A DNA stretch of 64,000 bases from Bagarius yarrelli (GCA_005784505.1 VCAZ01000252.1:159072-223071); one strand, 5' to 3'; positions 10,451 through 24,630 are shown, counted from the stretch's first letter. The notes: generated from the letters alone by a model not told the origin. Made by a program: numbers and translations.

Positions 10451-10684
10451 GCGATCTTGTTGTGACCAACACACTCTCTTACACTCTGAACCTCCTGCCT
10501 ACGTACTCACAGTCTGTAACCCACCCTGAGAACAATGACTCCATTTGTTAATTTCGAGGAGAACATCTGGGAGGTGCCATCACTGGAAATATAATCTAAT
10601 ACTTAGAAATCTGTTTTGGTCAACATCTCAGAATAGAGATCATTTATGTTTACAGAATTATGGTAGACGCCTAATTTCAGAACA

Positions 10685-10832
10685 ATACATTTATTTTTTT
10701 ATTTTTATACATTTGAGCAATTGAAGGTTAAGGGCCTTTCTTAGGGGCCCAGCAAATACAGCTTGTTTATGTTAGAAATTGAACCATGAACTTTATAATC
10801 CAACACCTTAACAATGAGCTACCAGCTGGCAA
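10685..10832 (-). mobile_element. Degenerate SINE copy
   Basis: Shares the GAGCAATTGAAGGTTAAGGG and CCAACACCTTAACAATGAGC blocks with the copy at 4289-4499. It has the same orientation and is more diverged. Confidence 0.6.
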
Positions 10833-11064
10833 CGACTCCCAGAATTCACATGGCAATTTTTTGGAAAATTATTGTTAGTTACTAAAAGCCCTAGTAAAAG
10901 TTCTAAGATTTTTAGTTTGTAGTAAAACCTAAATAAATTCGGTATGAAATTTCAGTAATCTTTATCTAAATCTAATAAAAAATCCCAAAGCCTAAATTAC
11001 TTTATGTAACTAAGTTAAATTTTTATATGTAATTGTTAATATATAAAGTATATCATTTGGACCT

Positions 11065-11342
11065 CAAATAGTTAAGGCGCTGAGTTGCTGATGTGGAGAC
11101 CAGGAAGACCCGGGTTTGAGCCCCACCACCGACAGCCGTTGATCTGAAGACCAGAAACACCTGGGCTCAAGCCCCACTACCAGCAAGCCAACCACTGTTG
11201 GGTCCTTGAGCCAGACCCTTAACCCTTCCTGCTCTAGGGGCGCTGTATCACTCTGACCCCCAACTTACTGAGATGGGATATGCAAATAAAGAATTTCACT
11301 GTGCTGTAAAAAAAGTATATGTGACAAAATAAAGACATTTAC
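11065..11342 (+). mobile_element. SINE with duplicated tRNA-like head
   Basis: Two tandem tRNA-like heads. Box B-like CCGGGTTTGAGCCCCACCAC and TGGGCTCAAGCCCCACTACC lie about 57 bp apart. A body follows with TTGAGCCAGACCCTTAACCC and a tail AAAGAATTTCACTGTGCTGT then GTGACAAAATAAAG. A truncated relative is at 12900-12970. Confidence 0.7.
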
Positions 11343-12015
11343 ATTTTCATTCAAGATTAAGGATTTTAATGCATGTTAATTGTTTATGAAAGCTGTTCAT
11401 TGGGTTATGTGTAACTGATGATTAATTTGGGGTTTGTGTTTACACGCTTACTCTTCAGATACAATAGATTTAACAGTGTTAAGATGCTCCAGAATGACTA
11501 TAGTTAATCTAAACTAAAGAATGGATATGTGTGTAAAGTGTATTCTGTTATTCTGTCATGGTATTGGCAATGTATATCAACTGTATATTAAGACTACATG
11601 ATCACTTAAGTTTTTTCCTAAACGGTAAAAATGTTTTATACAAATAATTTATGACTAATTTATGCACAAACCCTTGCACCCTTTTTCCTGAGGTGACCCA
11701 GGATCACTGGAGTTAAAGAAACAGAACATGGAGGTTGAAGGATTGAAACATCCCTCGAGGTGTAAGTCAGACCGGGGCAGCTGCTGCAGCCGATCATACT
11801 CTGGCACGGTGTTCAGTTACATCTCTACAGATGATTCGGCTCATTCCAGTTTTGCTCTTGCCTTCACAGGCCCCGCCCACTACTATACATCCCCACCCAC
11901 TTTCAGGATGCTGTAGGACGATCTAAGAACATCTTTTGTTGATGTTAGTTAAATTAAATAAAATTATGCTTTCCATGAATACAGTGCTCTCACTTTACTT
12001 TACTGTCTCCAAGAA

Positions 12016-12016
12016 G

Positions 12017-12069
<53 letters not shown>

Positions 12070-12080
12070 TTATCTATCTA

Positions 12081-12115
<35 letters not shown>

Positions 12116-12127
12116 ATCTATCTATTT
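12016..12127. repeat. (TCTA)n/(TCTG)n microsatellite
   Basis: Compound tetranucleotide array, TCTA units passing into TCTG and back. Confidence 0.95.
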
Positions 12128-12375
12128 GTATATTAATTGTATATTAAAACTATGTGATCAACTATTAAAAGAAAAACAGTCTTAAAATTTTCTCTAAATG
12201 TGAAAAATGTCTAGCTGAATGTTTGAATTACTACCTTTCTTTTGGTTTGCCTGCCTGTTTGTCTGTCTGTCCATCTATTTGTCTGTCTGTCCGTCAATCT
12301 TTCTATCTTAAAAACCTGTATTTATATTTATCTCATTGCTAAATGCTATCCTAGTTAATCTTTATGTCAGCTTTA

Positions 12376-12484
12376 GCAGTTTTTCAATTGGACAGACAAA
12401 CACAGGCTGCAACACAAGATGATGATAATTCTAGCATTTCAATTGGACAGACAAACACAGGCTGCAACACAAGATGATGTAATA
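12376..12484. repeat. 55-bp tandem duplication
   Basis: Two near-identical copies containing CAATTGGACAGACAAACACA then GGCTGCAACACAAGATGATG, period 55 bp. Confidence 0.85.
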
Positions 12485-14117
12485 ATTAGAGTTACATGCT
12501 AATCACATCACCACCCAAAGCATCAGCTCCTGTTTGCTAGCACTCAGTGTTATATACAGTAAGAGCTAATCTCCTTGTTCAACTCGGGCCCCAAAGTGTC
12601 ACCTGAGCCAAGTGAAATGCAGAGCATGCCATTAAAACCCAGAAAAATATCTGATCCATCCACCCTGACAATAAACAGATGAGTGCGAGGCCAGATGGCA
12701 GCTTGTTCACAGCGTGTTTCACTCCAGTCACTCGAGAGGAGGAAATGGATCAGCATTGACACTGAGAGAAAAACCCCATTGTGTTGACGATGTCACCCTC
12801 TGAAGAAGGCAGCAGGTCACAAGGTTACTAACTTCTAACCAACGTGCCAGGAGGCAGCTGCAGCCAAACATTTGTGGCTCTGCATTGTTGATCGCGATGC
12901 AAACACCACTTCTACCAAGCTGACACTGTTGGGCCCTTAAGCATGGCCCTTGCCTCTCCCTGCTCCAGGAGGCCTGTTTAAAAGATTTTCAAACTAGCGA
13001 CTCAGTAGTTAATGCATGTGCAGAATTTCTGGAGATTTCTTCCTCCCCTGAACCTCTCACAGATCCGCACTCAGGACCCGAACCGTCCATTAGCAGACAG
13101 AGGGTCACTCAGAGCTGATAATGCGACGCCACATCAAGAGGCCGAGGATAGAGAGAGAACTTTATTTCTCTGTGTATCTCTCTAGATTTCTTTAATGCGT
13201 CTGTCTATCTCTATTCTATATTTTCCTCCCCGACTCTTCTATCGCTCTCTCTGTCGTTCTATTTTTCTCAGTCACATCACACCCATCTTTTTTTTTTTTG
13301 CACTGAAGCACTGCTTACATATCTAGGACTTTCTTTAGTGTGGTTTCGTGTTCCAGTTGAGCAGAACTCATAGTGCATTACTTTTACTACCAGCGCTGTT
13401 GTTGACTAGTCTTTTTTTGTGGTAAAGCGTAATGGCGGGCTGGGTTTTAAGTAAAATGGCCACAAGATGGTGACAAAACAAACCTCATTTATCAATGGTG
13501 CCGATATTGCAAAAATAATACAAATTCTCAAATATCAGGAAAAATATCAGTAAACTGATCATCGGTCAATCTTTAGTTAATTTTGTCACACACACTTTAC
13601 TATAAACAAAATGAGATGTGTAACATCAATTATTTATTTATTTGATATTCTTCATCTCGTTTCTCTATCTGAAGGACACTATCAGATGTGCCTCCTGCTC
13701 GCTGTGTCACTAAGATTGAGCAGTGAGCAAAATAATTCTCATGGTGACAAATTTTGACACCACAGCGCCCGCCGTCTATCAGAGACACCCGAGTGTCCTT
13801 TGCTGGGGAAGTGCCCTACCAAGAAGCTGCAACTTCATCCGGCTAAGCACCCACATACACACACACTCACAACATGGTTTTTAGTATTAGAGTGTATGTG
13901 TTGACTTTAATGTCAGTAACACAGCTGGAAAATCTGGGGATTATGATACAAATATTGTGATTTTGTGATAGACATTTCTGAATATCGTAACTGTTATCAG
14001 GTGTCATGGTGTTGCAAGCAATGCACGTATTTTTATGCCTAACCTTTCACACAGAAAGATTTGCAAAGACTTCTTGCTCAGAAGCATTTTAGAAACATTT
14101 CTTTTGAGCTGATTTTT

Positions 14118-14493
14118 GGTAAGGCTGTGTGAAAATATTGATACCAGTAACTATTGCAATATTTTTTTTTCATGATAGTGTATCGATATTCTAACTTCTA
14201 GTATCGATACATATATTAATTACACTTTAAACTGATTGACGTTTATATTTATTCCAAACCCTTAGTGTGTGTCAAACGACTTCCTCCTCGGCTCCTGTAG
14301 TTGTCGCTGATATAAACGACTGTTGTTTAAGAAGTATGCATGAAACAAATAAGACCTATGAATTTGTTGTATTTTCAGCTATTTGTTTAACATTTATGTG
14401 AAATATTGCGATATATATTGTATTGCAATATATCGTGATACATTGTATCATGATCCATGTTTCATGATACGTATCGTGCCGTGACACCCTTGA
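14118..14493. mobile_element. DNA-transposon remnant (GTATCGATA-rich termini)
   Basis: The ends are rich in ATCGATA/TATCGTG. The core GACTTCCTCCTCGGCTCCTG then TAGTTGTCGCTGA recurs inverted at 50155-50480. There is no coding capacity, which suggests a non-autonomous element. Confidence 0.6.
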
Positions 14494-14981
14494 TAATACA
14501 CAGCCTTAATTATTGGCCATGATTTTTGGCTGTTTTTCTTGATTATGGTTTTTCCCTGTTTGCCATCTGGAACACTGTCTTATGCAACTCAAAATACAAG
14601 CCAACACGACGGACTGATAGTTTGGAATTCACTTAAATATCACATCACCCTCAGTGACGAATTTTTACTTGAATTAAGCACACTTGCCGCAGACTTGCCC
14701 TATAATTTTGTAATGGCATTCTCAAAAATACTGTGATGTTTAAGTTTAAAGGTTTCTTCACTGATTACAAATAGCAGTTCTGTCCTTTCTCAGGCTAGGA
14801 ATTTTGTTTATGTAATACTTCTATCCAAGCTGTTGCACAAATATCAACACTAAGGATGGATAGGTAAAGCTTCTACGATTAGACAATGAAATTATAAAAA
14901 AAAAAAATAAATTAAAAAAATTACCACTTGACTTTCTGTTAACTTTTCAGTTCATTTATCCTTTGATTCTCCAGAAACCGA

Positions 14982-14984
<3 letters not shown>

Positions 14985-15022
<38 letters not shown>

Positions 15023-15048
15023 ACACACATACACACACACATACAAAC
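14985..15048. repeat. (CA)n microsatellite
   Basis: CA dinucleotide run with occasional TA interruptions. Confidence 0.95.
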
Positions 15049-16898
15049 ACTGGGGCCTGTTTATTTCTTAAATGTCACAATCTGCAAGACAAGAACTGAA
15101 ATAAATCATCCAACACAGAGATCATTGTAAACGTTCTTCTGAGCAGCGAGCACACTGAGACAAACAGCACAAACATCTCAAGCTCGCACAGCATTCATTT
15201 TGTCTTCTCTGCCTTGTGGCCATGGTGGCCTCTGAGACAAAAACCATTATCATGCTTGCATCACACACTCATTTACTGATGTTTTTTTCACCCTGTCCTC
15301 AGGTTAGAAGGGAGAACAGAAGATCATGTTGATTACAGATTCTAATATAAGGATGCTAATCACATTAATGTTTCTCACATGTGTTTAGTTCTCAGAAACT
15401 ACATTAAATCCTTGGACTGGGTCTTGCAAACTAATGCGAAATATTTGTGTTGATGTTATAGGAAAAGAACACTTCACTAAGCTTAAGTGCACTTACATTT
15501 TTGGGCAAGGATATTAAAATCCTCCGCCATTTCAAATCATGTGCAATATTTTTAAATAGCGCGTCCGAATGTCTGAAAGGCAACATGATTAAAAATAAAT
15601 TCTGGACCGAGATCCAAGTGAAAGATAATTCTCCAAGTCTCTCTGTTGAGACCTAAATTTAAACGCTTGCTTTTTCCAGTCTTATCAGTGATGTCATTCT
15701 TTAAGACCTGCGGATTAAATACAACCTTGAGTAAGCGAGCGAAGGTGCAAGATAGACTTTTCTATAATTCAGGGTTTCCTGCATTTTAAAGAAACCAACA
15801 AGTTCCCAAAATCTAAGTTAAATTTATGTTGTATCCGGTATGCTTAATGAAATATAGTTCATTTCAACCAAAAAAATATTTCAAAACATATTTCAGGGTC
15901 GAGAAAATACATTCCCAACCCTACAGACTCAATAACTTTATATGATAAACAGATTTCATTCAGGCTTTTTTCTACACGGCCACCACATAAACTTTGATCA
16001 TGAACATAAACAGACACTTAACCGTACTTGCTTGATGTGCATAAAAAAAACTTTATTGGGTTTTTAGCGAAATTCAATCATTTCAAGTGACATAATCAAT
16101 TTAGGGGGTCGGCCATATCGGCGGCACTGATTGTAAACTTTGGCACTGAACTGAAAGGAACTTGCAGATTTGGCTGATTATTGCTTCTTAAAAATGGTTA
16201 GTTATTGACCTGTTTTGGTCTGTAATAATCGGTGAGACTGGGAAAAACATTTGGAGTCAAATAAACTGCAAAAGATCCAATTAGAAAAGTGCAAAATGAA
16301 GGCGTTTGTGGAACTTCAATCTGAGGATTTCCAACGCAAAAAACTAAATTCATGCTTAATTGAATAATTTCTACTGTAGGTATTTTGTTTATTTTTATTG
16401 CATCGTTGATGTGACACCATCGACCCACCAACTGGTTAATGTTATAGACCTCCAAAATTTTGTAACAGGTTTGGTCTTTTTGTGAGTTTTGTGGAAAAAA
16501 CTATGTAGTTTAATATATTGGGATAAGAAATAGACGAACTAAATATTGGGTCATCAATCCACGACAAAGAAGCCACGTCCTCCAGATCTTTACCACTTAA
16601 TAACTTTAGTTTGTAATTAAAATATCACAATATACATATGTGTTGGGTGTATTAGGTGTGGTTGGCATAATATCCTGGTGGGTAGAATGGTGCCATTGCA
16701 AACAGCATTGGTGCCATTGCAATCTAGGATTTCTGCATTTATTTCTGGCATCTGGCTTTATATTTAAAAAAATATACAAAAAATGTATTTGAGGAAAATA
16801 TATGTATGTAGATTAAAATGTGTTTCCAAATATATTCTGCTCTTACGTTCTGCTCTGTGACATCTCTATGACAAATATTCTTCAAATGGACCACAAGG

Positions 16899-16918
16899 GG
16901 TGTGTGTGTGTATGTGTA

Positions 16919-16967
<49 letters not shown>

Positions 16968-16969
16968 GA
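16899..16969. repeat. (GT)n(GA)n compound microsatellite
   Basis: GT run passing directly into a GA run. Reading frames in this area are artefacts. Confidence 0.95.
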
Positions 16970-17841
16970 CCTCCAAGGACTAAGAGCAAAAACTGTCCCA
17001 AATCTGGTCCTAAACAAAATCCGGCCTCAGGTTTCATTACATCAGCACTTCTTTCTAGACAATCTGCATTTCCCACGTAAGAGCCACTGCGCCTAAATAG
17101 CAGTGTCTTTCTCAGCAGGGCTCGATTTTGCAAGCAGTGAATGCCTTTTCCATGTGCGAGAGCCTCTGTGCTCAGTCTTATGTTACTGTATATCTTCAGC
17201 GCTAACGATGCCAAGCTCCGCCGCATGCCAGCCTACCAGATCACATACTGGTATCTCACAGAGGAGAAAAACAAGAGCCTGACACACTAAAATCACACAC
17301 ACAACCTGAAAGATCATCTTTAAGAGTCATAAATTTAGAGGGACGTCAGCATGAAACACCTAAAATTTAGAAAAAGGCCTGAAGCAGACGCCGGGCATCT
17401 GAGAGACATCTTACATGTGTGAGACCTTTAAAAGAAGATCACGTCCTGCCACGAACTCGGTGACTTTATTTCACACGGTTCACTGGGATTTGGACTACAG
17501 AACAATGTTTACAGCAAACTGAGTTTAAGTAACACGATAACCTTAAAATATAACTATAGCAAAGAACACAGGAACAAGGAAGTGACATCATGTCACTACA
17601 GAGCTCTGAAAGAAGGATACCGATTTAACCTCCGTCTGCAAATAAACACCTCAATGGCAGCGTAGTTTCATTTCTCCTTTTGATTAAATAGAAATTTATT
17701 TGCAAACGTCTGCGGAAACACAAGCGGTGAAACCGTAGCAACATCTCTAGAGTCAGAAGTACATATAAACAACACAACATAAACACTAAACACGTCAATG
17801 GTATGGGTAATACTGTGACTCTTTGCTTATCTAAATAATAA

Positions 17842-18620
17842 ACACACGACCAGTTCATATACCACTGCACCTAAATACTGTGCCAGTTCATATACCACTG
17901 CACCTAAACACTGCAGCAGTTCATTTACCACTGCACCTAAACACTGCACCAGTTCATTTACCACTGCACCTAAACACTGCGCCAGTTCATATACCACTGC
18001 ACCAGTTAATTTAACACTGCACCTGAACACTGCACCAGTTCATTTACCACTGCACCTAAACACTGCACCAGTTCATATACCACTGCACCAGTTAATTGCC
18101 ACTACCACTGCACCTAAACACTGCACCAGTTTCATTTAACACTGCACTGCACCTAAACACTGCACCAGTTCATTTAACACTGCACCTAAAACACTGCACC
18201 AGCACCAGTTCATTTAACACTGCACCTAAACACTGCACCAGTTCATTCATATACCACTGCAACTAAACTTTGCACCAGTTCATTTACCACTGCACCTAAA
18301 CACTTGCATTTAACACTGCACCAGGTTCATTTACCACTGCACCTAAACACTGCAGCAGTCCATTTACCACTGCACCTAAACACTGCACCAGTTCATTTAC
18401 CACTGCACCTAAAACACTGCACCAGCACCAGTTCATTTACCACTGCACCTAAAACACTGCACCAGTTCATTTACCACTGCAACCTAAACACTGCACCAGT
18501 TCATTTACCACTGCACCTAAACACTGCACCAGTTTCAATTTGCACCACTGCACCTAAACTTTGCACCAGTTCATTTACCTGCATTACTAATTTACTTGCA
18601 TTACCTGAACACTAAACACT
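17842..18620. repeat. ~34-bp minisatellite
   Basis: About 20 tandem copies of a unit around CACTGCACCTAAACACTGCA then CCAGTTCATTTAC. Some copies are shortened or hybrid. Copies with ATATACC versus TTTACC variants alternate. Open frames across it are by-products. Confidence 0.95.
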
Positions 18621-19664
18621 GCAGCTGTTAATTGAATACTGCAGAACACAACTGTTAGCTAAAGGCATTAATATTAGTGAGATATATAAACATGTACAGT
18701 ATAAACACTGTGAGTTTACACATGCGACAAAGTCAGCGTCGTTTATACAACACTAAAATACATACAAAATACATTGACTGTATGTGATAGTTGTAAAGGT
18801 TGCCTTTCAAACTGCAACAAAATGTAACCGGGTTGGAAAAAAAAAAAGTTAATTCACATGCAGAAAATGTAAACAAAAGTGGATGAGTGATTATTTTTAG
18901 TGCAAAGTAGTCTAAATCTAAATATAATCTACATAAGAAATCTAAATCTAAATATAATCTACATATATAAGGAATATAAATATAATATTAATATATAAGA
19001 AATATAAATTTAAGAGTAAATCTTTTGAAAATGATGCTTATTTGTTTGTTCACTCGGAGCAAAATAAACAATTAATGTAACAAAATAAGGCAAAATAAAT
19101 ATGTTTAAAATCATCATCAAATCAACACAACAAAACTGGGAGTCAGTCTGGAACATGGAGTTTTCTGTTCCAGACCAACCCGAACCTCATTAAAGAAAGG
19201 AATAATTATGTGGCCCTCATAGAAAAAAAAGGTTTGGGGTCCCGTGTTCTAAGTAAAGAACAGATAGTGAATGAATCTGAGTTGTTTTTGTCCTTGCAGA
19301 GTGAATCTTCTGTTTCATTAGCTGAGCTCGCTTTACAATACTCAGTGTTAGAGTAAGAGGAATCATTACTCTCTTTTGGGAGTTTATTAATAAAGCTATA
19401 GGCTATTTCATTATAAAGATGAATAATTCCACTGCGGATGTTTTTCTTCTAACTGCCCACAGAGCACAATCTGGGGGTAATAGGGGTTATTATAGTGTCC
19501 ACCACACACACGCGCACGCACACACCGGCTCCATGCTGAACCTCTTTACCTTGTGCGTTAAACCCGAAGTATCCGTTAAACAGCGGTGTTTAGGGCTCGA
19601 GCTTCTTTACTGTCCGCGACTACACGCTCGCGCTGAACGACACCAAGTGCGCGCAACTCCTTCA

Positions 19665-19767
19665 CATGCACACACACACACACACACACACGGAAGAAAC
19701 CTGAGAGTTTACTTCAGGTACTATCCCCAGCCATCTTACATTCACATACACAGACGCGCGCACTAAA

Positions 19768-19798
<31 letters not shown>

Positions 19799-19960
19799 CA
19801 CATACATACAGATGTGCGCGCGCACCCCGTTTCTGGCACACTAATGGGAAGGTTGGAGTGCTGTTAGGAAAAGTTTTTCTAGGAAAAGGTGCTGTCTGGA
19901 TAACCCTTAGAGAAACACCACACACAGACACACACAGACACACACACACACACACACACT
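19665..19960. repeat. Cluster of (CA)n microsatellites
   Basis: Three CA runs (about 19670-19692, 19766-19794, 19925-19960) separated by unique sequence with short CG-rich spots. Confidence 0.9.
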
Positions 19961-20551
19961 CCATGCTTTCAGCAAGCGTCAGTAACACCCCAACACCCAC
20001 ACACATAGGCTATTTTACACACACTGTCTACATCATTGCACGCGCTTTCGAATCACTCCAAGAGAAATTCTACAAATTAATAAAATAGATTTAGCTGTTA
20101 AATACTTGATTCTGATTGGTTAAAACGTAATGATTAATTTCGGCTCTAAAAGTAAGTCATGTATGTAGGAATGATCTCGTTCTAATGAGTAATGGTTGCT
20201 ATAGTTTCTAGAAAAATCAAGTAACCCAAAAACCCACTGAAAGGTCCAGAGGAGTGAGTGTGTTTGTCAGTGCAGAAAGGAGTCTCCAGTATCAGTGGTG
20301 GGGGGAAAAAAAACTTTACTAACACTTTCCTTACAGGTACTTAAGTGGATTTCTTTTCATTTTTCTCCGTCTTTTTAGCACTTTTACTTAAATTGTAATT
20401 CAATTTCAAAGAAACGGTTCCATTTCCCTATATTTGTTTTTCACAATAAAAAAACAGTGTAGCTTTGCAAATACTAATAAATTAATCATTTTAACCTAAA
20501 AACATCAATCTGGTGCCAAAGATGTGTGATATCTGCAGAGGATACAGACCT

Positions 20552-20579
20552 TGTGATGGTGATGATGATGATGATGATA

Positions 20580-20614
<35 letters not shown>
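20552..20614. repeat. (GAT)n trinucleotide repeat
   Basis: About twenty GAT/ATG units followed by a T-rich tract. Confidence 0.95.
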
Positions 20615-20617
<3 letters not shown>

Positions 20618-23290
20618 TTTTTTATTTATTATTATTATTATCGACATGTTATAAATCCAGCTTTTAAGGTGTGAAGCATTTGTTGGTGGATTCTATGATG
20701 CTATTTTTTTAGGTTATATACTGAGCTGAGTATTGTTTTTAGTAGTTCAGTTCTTTTTTACAGTCTGACTCTTTAGTAGGGTTCGGGTTATCGTTTAAAT
20801 TATAGTGATTCTGTTTCTGTTTATCGATTATGAGTCACGCTGCCGGCCCCATCTGAAATATTTATGGCTGTTTATATCTACTCTAATGCAAATTAGGCAA
20901 GCACTAACTATTTGTTTAAACACTAAACTGAAAAACCTTTATAGATGTTGGCAGGTGTTATAATTGTTTTTTATACCTCACTATAGTGATGGATGTGATT
21001 CTGCCATGTAGGATGTGATTCTGGATTTACAATCTTTTTTGATTCTGAATTAACATTTTATTCAACCTATTTTAAACATCTGATGCCATTAGTGTGTGTA
21101 GACCAATTAGTAAATTCTAAAAAAAAAAAAAAAAATCTCAGAGACAATAATTTATTAATTCTCAAACAACTGATCCTGACGATTCCGGGATTAATATTAG
21201 GTCACAACATGAAATTTTACTGTTTATTACCTATTATTACTGCACACCTACATACATTTTGCTGCACACACACATCTATTTTTGGCCAGGAAGGTGGGGG
21301 AAATGTTCACACATTAGCTAAACTGCACATACATGTTATATCCAATTTTTCGGCACACACTGAGGACATCAGATAGTTATGACTGGTTGATTGTAATGTT
21401 GATTCAGGATTAACAAAGAATGATAATCAAGAGTCACGTCCTATTTGGCAAAATCATGTTCACCCACTACAAACGGCTTTTGGTATGTAGTTTGCTTCAT
21501 CACACCATCCAGATGTTTTAAATTCAAATTCCAGTTCATATAAATACAAATAAAAAATGTGACATAGGAAGTTAATAAGAAGTGTTCATGGCAAGTGCAG
21601 CTGCTGTGCAATATATACATGTATGCTGGGCATTTGTTCAGTAGTGTGTTTTCCAGGCGTCTTACATTTACATTTCTGACATTTAGCAGACGCTGCTATT
21701 TAGAGTGCCTTACATTTGTCTCTATTTTTTTTTTTTCGATTAGCAACACATTTATAACCAAATAACCGGCACCTTAACCAATTAACTACTAGTGTAGGTG
21801 TAAACACATTCTGCACAAACTGATACAGACATGGCACCATGTTAATACAGTATGTGTGTTAATTTATGTATGTGGCACAGCAGATCAGACACACGCTGAG
21901 AATGCAGACGTGACACAGCTGACATGGGAAACTCAAGCAAACGCTGCAAGGGTTCAGAAGTTTCGGACATGACTTTACATTTTTAGATTTCTAGATAGAA
22001 ATCGGCTCTATATATTTATTAAATGATAAGATATTAAATGAAAATAAATGAAAATAAATTCAATAAATATCTCAATTTAAATAATTATCATCAGACACCT
22101 CAAAATTAACACCCCTGACAGTAAATTTAACCATTTTATTAAATATCTGAAAGAAAGAATGACATGCATTTTCTCTATTTTTATTAACATTTTAATTTAT
22201 TTTACCTGCGAATGTCACAAAGTGCTGACACTGGAGACTTCTTCCACAGCTTTATAGATACTTAATAAATATCATCTAAACCATGTCAAGGATTACAAAC
22301 AAAAAAACAGTTCATGTGAAATGTTCACTGTAAGTTCTGCTCTCCAAGCTTCGTTTATGTGTTCTTTATGCACTACACAGATCTGAGATCAGACTGAACC
22401 CTTTTCACAACAATGCAGGAAGAAACGAATGAACCCATCGCAGGTCATTGTAATAGTCTTCATTTGGACACTGCCACATGGACCACTGATTATCCTCTGT
22501 CTGCCCTTCTTTCCCTGAAACTGAGAAAAAAATTATAAAACTATATTAACGGGAAATATGATATGAAGCTGAATTCACAAGAATCAGAATCAAACTTTTG
22601 TTTTGGATCTTCTGAGGAGAAAAACAGGATGTGCAATGAATAGACTGCTTTTATCTACAAGTGGACGTCTTCCAAGCAACCAGCTCAGACACTGAATGTG
22701 TTCTCTCTCTGTTAAAGAAAACTCCTAAAACTTCATGCTGAAGTCTCGCTTCTGATTGGCCAGATGGTGTTGATCTTATTGTTCTCTTACAGCAGCCCTA
22801 ACACAGATTTCTACAGTATTTGAAAGCTCAAAACCTGCTGTGGTGTTCAGGATCTGCACGCTGGCACTTTGTATTAAGGTGCTTTAAGTGGAAGACTTTA
22901 GAATAAGATGTCAGGAAAAAACATTTCTTTGTTTTCTTATAACACACACACATAAATGTAGACAGAAATTACTGGAAGTTTCCGCCCTCCAGTTTAGCAG
23001 TGTGCATGTCTGTGTGTCTGAATCACCGCACACTTGTTTCACAGAGATGGAGCCTAATATTAGTCAGCGGTATTTGTGGTATTGCAAATGTAAAATGTTC
23101 ATCTACTTCAGAAAATATGCTGTCAATTCCACCTGCTCCAAACACACCTGTTACCCCAACCATTATTTTTGCCTCCATGTCGCTCAGATTCGGGTATGTG
23201 TGTGGTCTGATGGCTCTACCTGCTGGCCACTGTGTGTAGTGTCGCAGAAATATCACTTCATTCACATTATAAAGCGATGGGGAAGGGGAG

Positions 23291-23299
23291 ATGATGATA

Positions 23300-23352
<53 letters not shown>
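23291..23352. repeat. (GAT)n trinucleotide repeat
   Basis: About twenty GAT units. The poly-Asp and poly-Ser frames across it are not genes. Confidence 0.95.
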
Positions 23353-23814
23353 AAAATAGCCTTTACTCCTAAGAAAAACGTTTGAAAATTATATTCTTCT
23401 GTCCGCTGTTTATCTTCTAGTTTTACCAAAAGGCTCACAAAGTCACCTTGAGCTCCATACAACGTTGTCTGTAAACGCAATTTGTTCCTTTGTAGCATCT
23501 TTAATCCATTCAGATTCTATATAATTGCTCTGTGGTTCATCCATCTGCTTCTCCTCTATAAAGACAAATCCCACAGCACATTCTTGCCCCAGGCCTGTTA
23601 GAGTTCAGTGGTTGAAACAAGCTACACTCTGGTATTAAAAAAAGAACGTTGCTGTAAACACATGTGTCAGCTAGAGTGAGGTTTGCCAAACAAGTGGCAA
23701 GATTTCACTTATGAAAAATAAACACTTTTAACATGGTTTATTCTCCAAAAATTATATTGCCTTTAGGTTAAAATCAAGCATAGTCTGTTAAATGATTACA
23801 GTTACATGAAAAGA

Positions 23815-24180
23815 TACACTATATGGCCAGAAGTTCATGAAAACCTTACCATCACGCCCACCTTAGTGTGTCTTCTTCAATCTTTTACTGCAAACGTTAG
23901 GTCACACAGTTGTCTAAAACATCTTGCTACAGTGTTGTAGCATTAGATTCCTCCTTTATGGGAACTAAGAGACCTGAACACTGTTCCAGCATGACAATGT
24001 CCCTGTGTACAAATTCCCTGAACTCTATGAAGACACGCTTCTGGTTGGAGTAGAAGAACTTTCATGTCTTGTACATGATTTTAAATCAACCTCTTTAAAC
24101 TTAACATCTTTGGGATGAACTGGAACACCAACTGAACCCCAGACCTCCTCATTCAAAGGGTGGAGGTTATTTTAAAAGAA
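23815..24180. mobile_element. Second copy of the 3043-3511 transposon family
   Basis: Begins ATACACTATATGGCCAGAAG and contains CTGTTCCAGCATGACAATGT. Both are found in the element at 3043-3511, the latter on the other strand. Degenerate, without an intact right end. Confidence 0.6.
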
Positions 24181-24450
24181 AACATGGGACAAAAACACAT
24201 TTAAATGTTTGAACACAAACAGTATTCCTAACTCACCATCTCACAAAATAACTTTAATACCCCTGCCATTAAATCCTGCTCTTCATAGTGAGAACATCAT
24301 GCAGACACGCTGATAGTCTCCTTTGGGGGAGATTAACATGGCGTCTCGTCACACATGGAGTCAGTGCTCCAGACCTTGTATGGTTCATGATGGTGTTTCA
24401 GACGGTTTGGATTGTCATTCTGTCTTTAGCCTGATGGGTCTTAATGGGGA

Positions 24451-24457
24451 TATAAAA
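24451..24457 (+). promoter_or_regulatory. myl4: TATA box of myl4
   Basis: TATAAAA lies 72 bp upstream of the myl4 ATG, leaving a 5'UTR of roughly 45 nt if transcription starts about 30 bp downstream. TATA promoters are common for sarcomeric genes. Confidence 0.7.
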
Positions 24458-24528
24458 CCCGATAGATTGCATTTCGCTCCATCATTTCACAGCTTCCATC
24501 GAGTTCTCTCTCTTCTTCTGCTTTCAAC

Positions 24529-24630
24529 ATGGCACCAAAGAAAGTAGAGCCTAGGAATGAGGCGAATAAAGCAGGTGCCCCCGAACCAGAGAAGCGTAAA
24601 GAGGTTGACTTTGACCCGAAAAGCATTGCA
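24529..24630 (+). CDS. myl4: myl4 exon 1
   Basis: Encodes residues 1-34, MAPKKVEPRNEANKAGAPEP then DFDPKSIA. It is a short Lys/Pro/Ala extension typical of long-form essential light chains that contact actin. Donor GTGAGT directly follows GCA. Confidence 0.92.

Larger units (their letters stand above)
10500..24420. other. Intergenic region scn4a-myl4
   Basis: About 14 kb between the divergent scn4a and myl4 promoters. No exon of a recognisable gene was seen on either strand. The region holds SINE copies, DNA-transposon remnants, microsatellites and minisatellites (listed separately) in AT-rich background. Confidence 0.6.

Noticed and set aside
19419..20088. Frames on both strands around 19.4-20.1 kb
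   Set aside because: They run through CA repeats and have no gene-like features.
22888..23498. Plus-strand frame ending in poly-Asp and minus-strand poly-Ser frame
   Set aside because: Driven by the (GAT)n repeat; no splice sites or homology seen.
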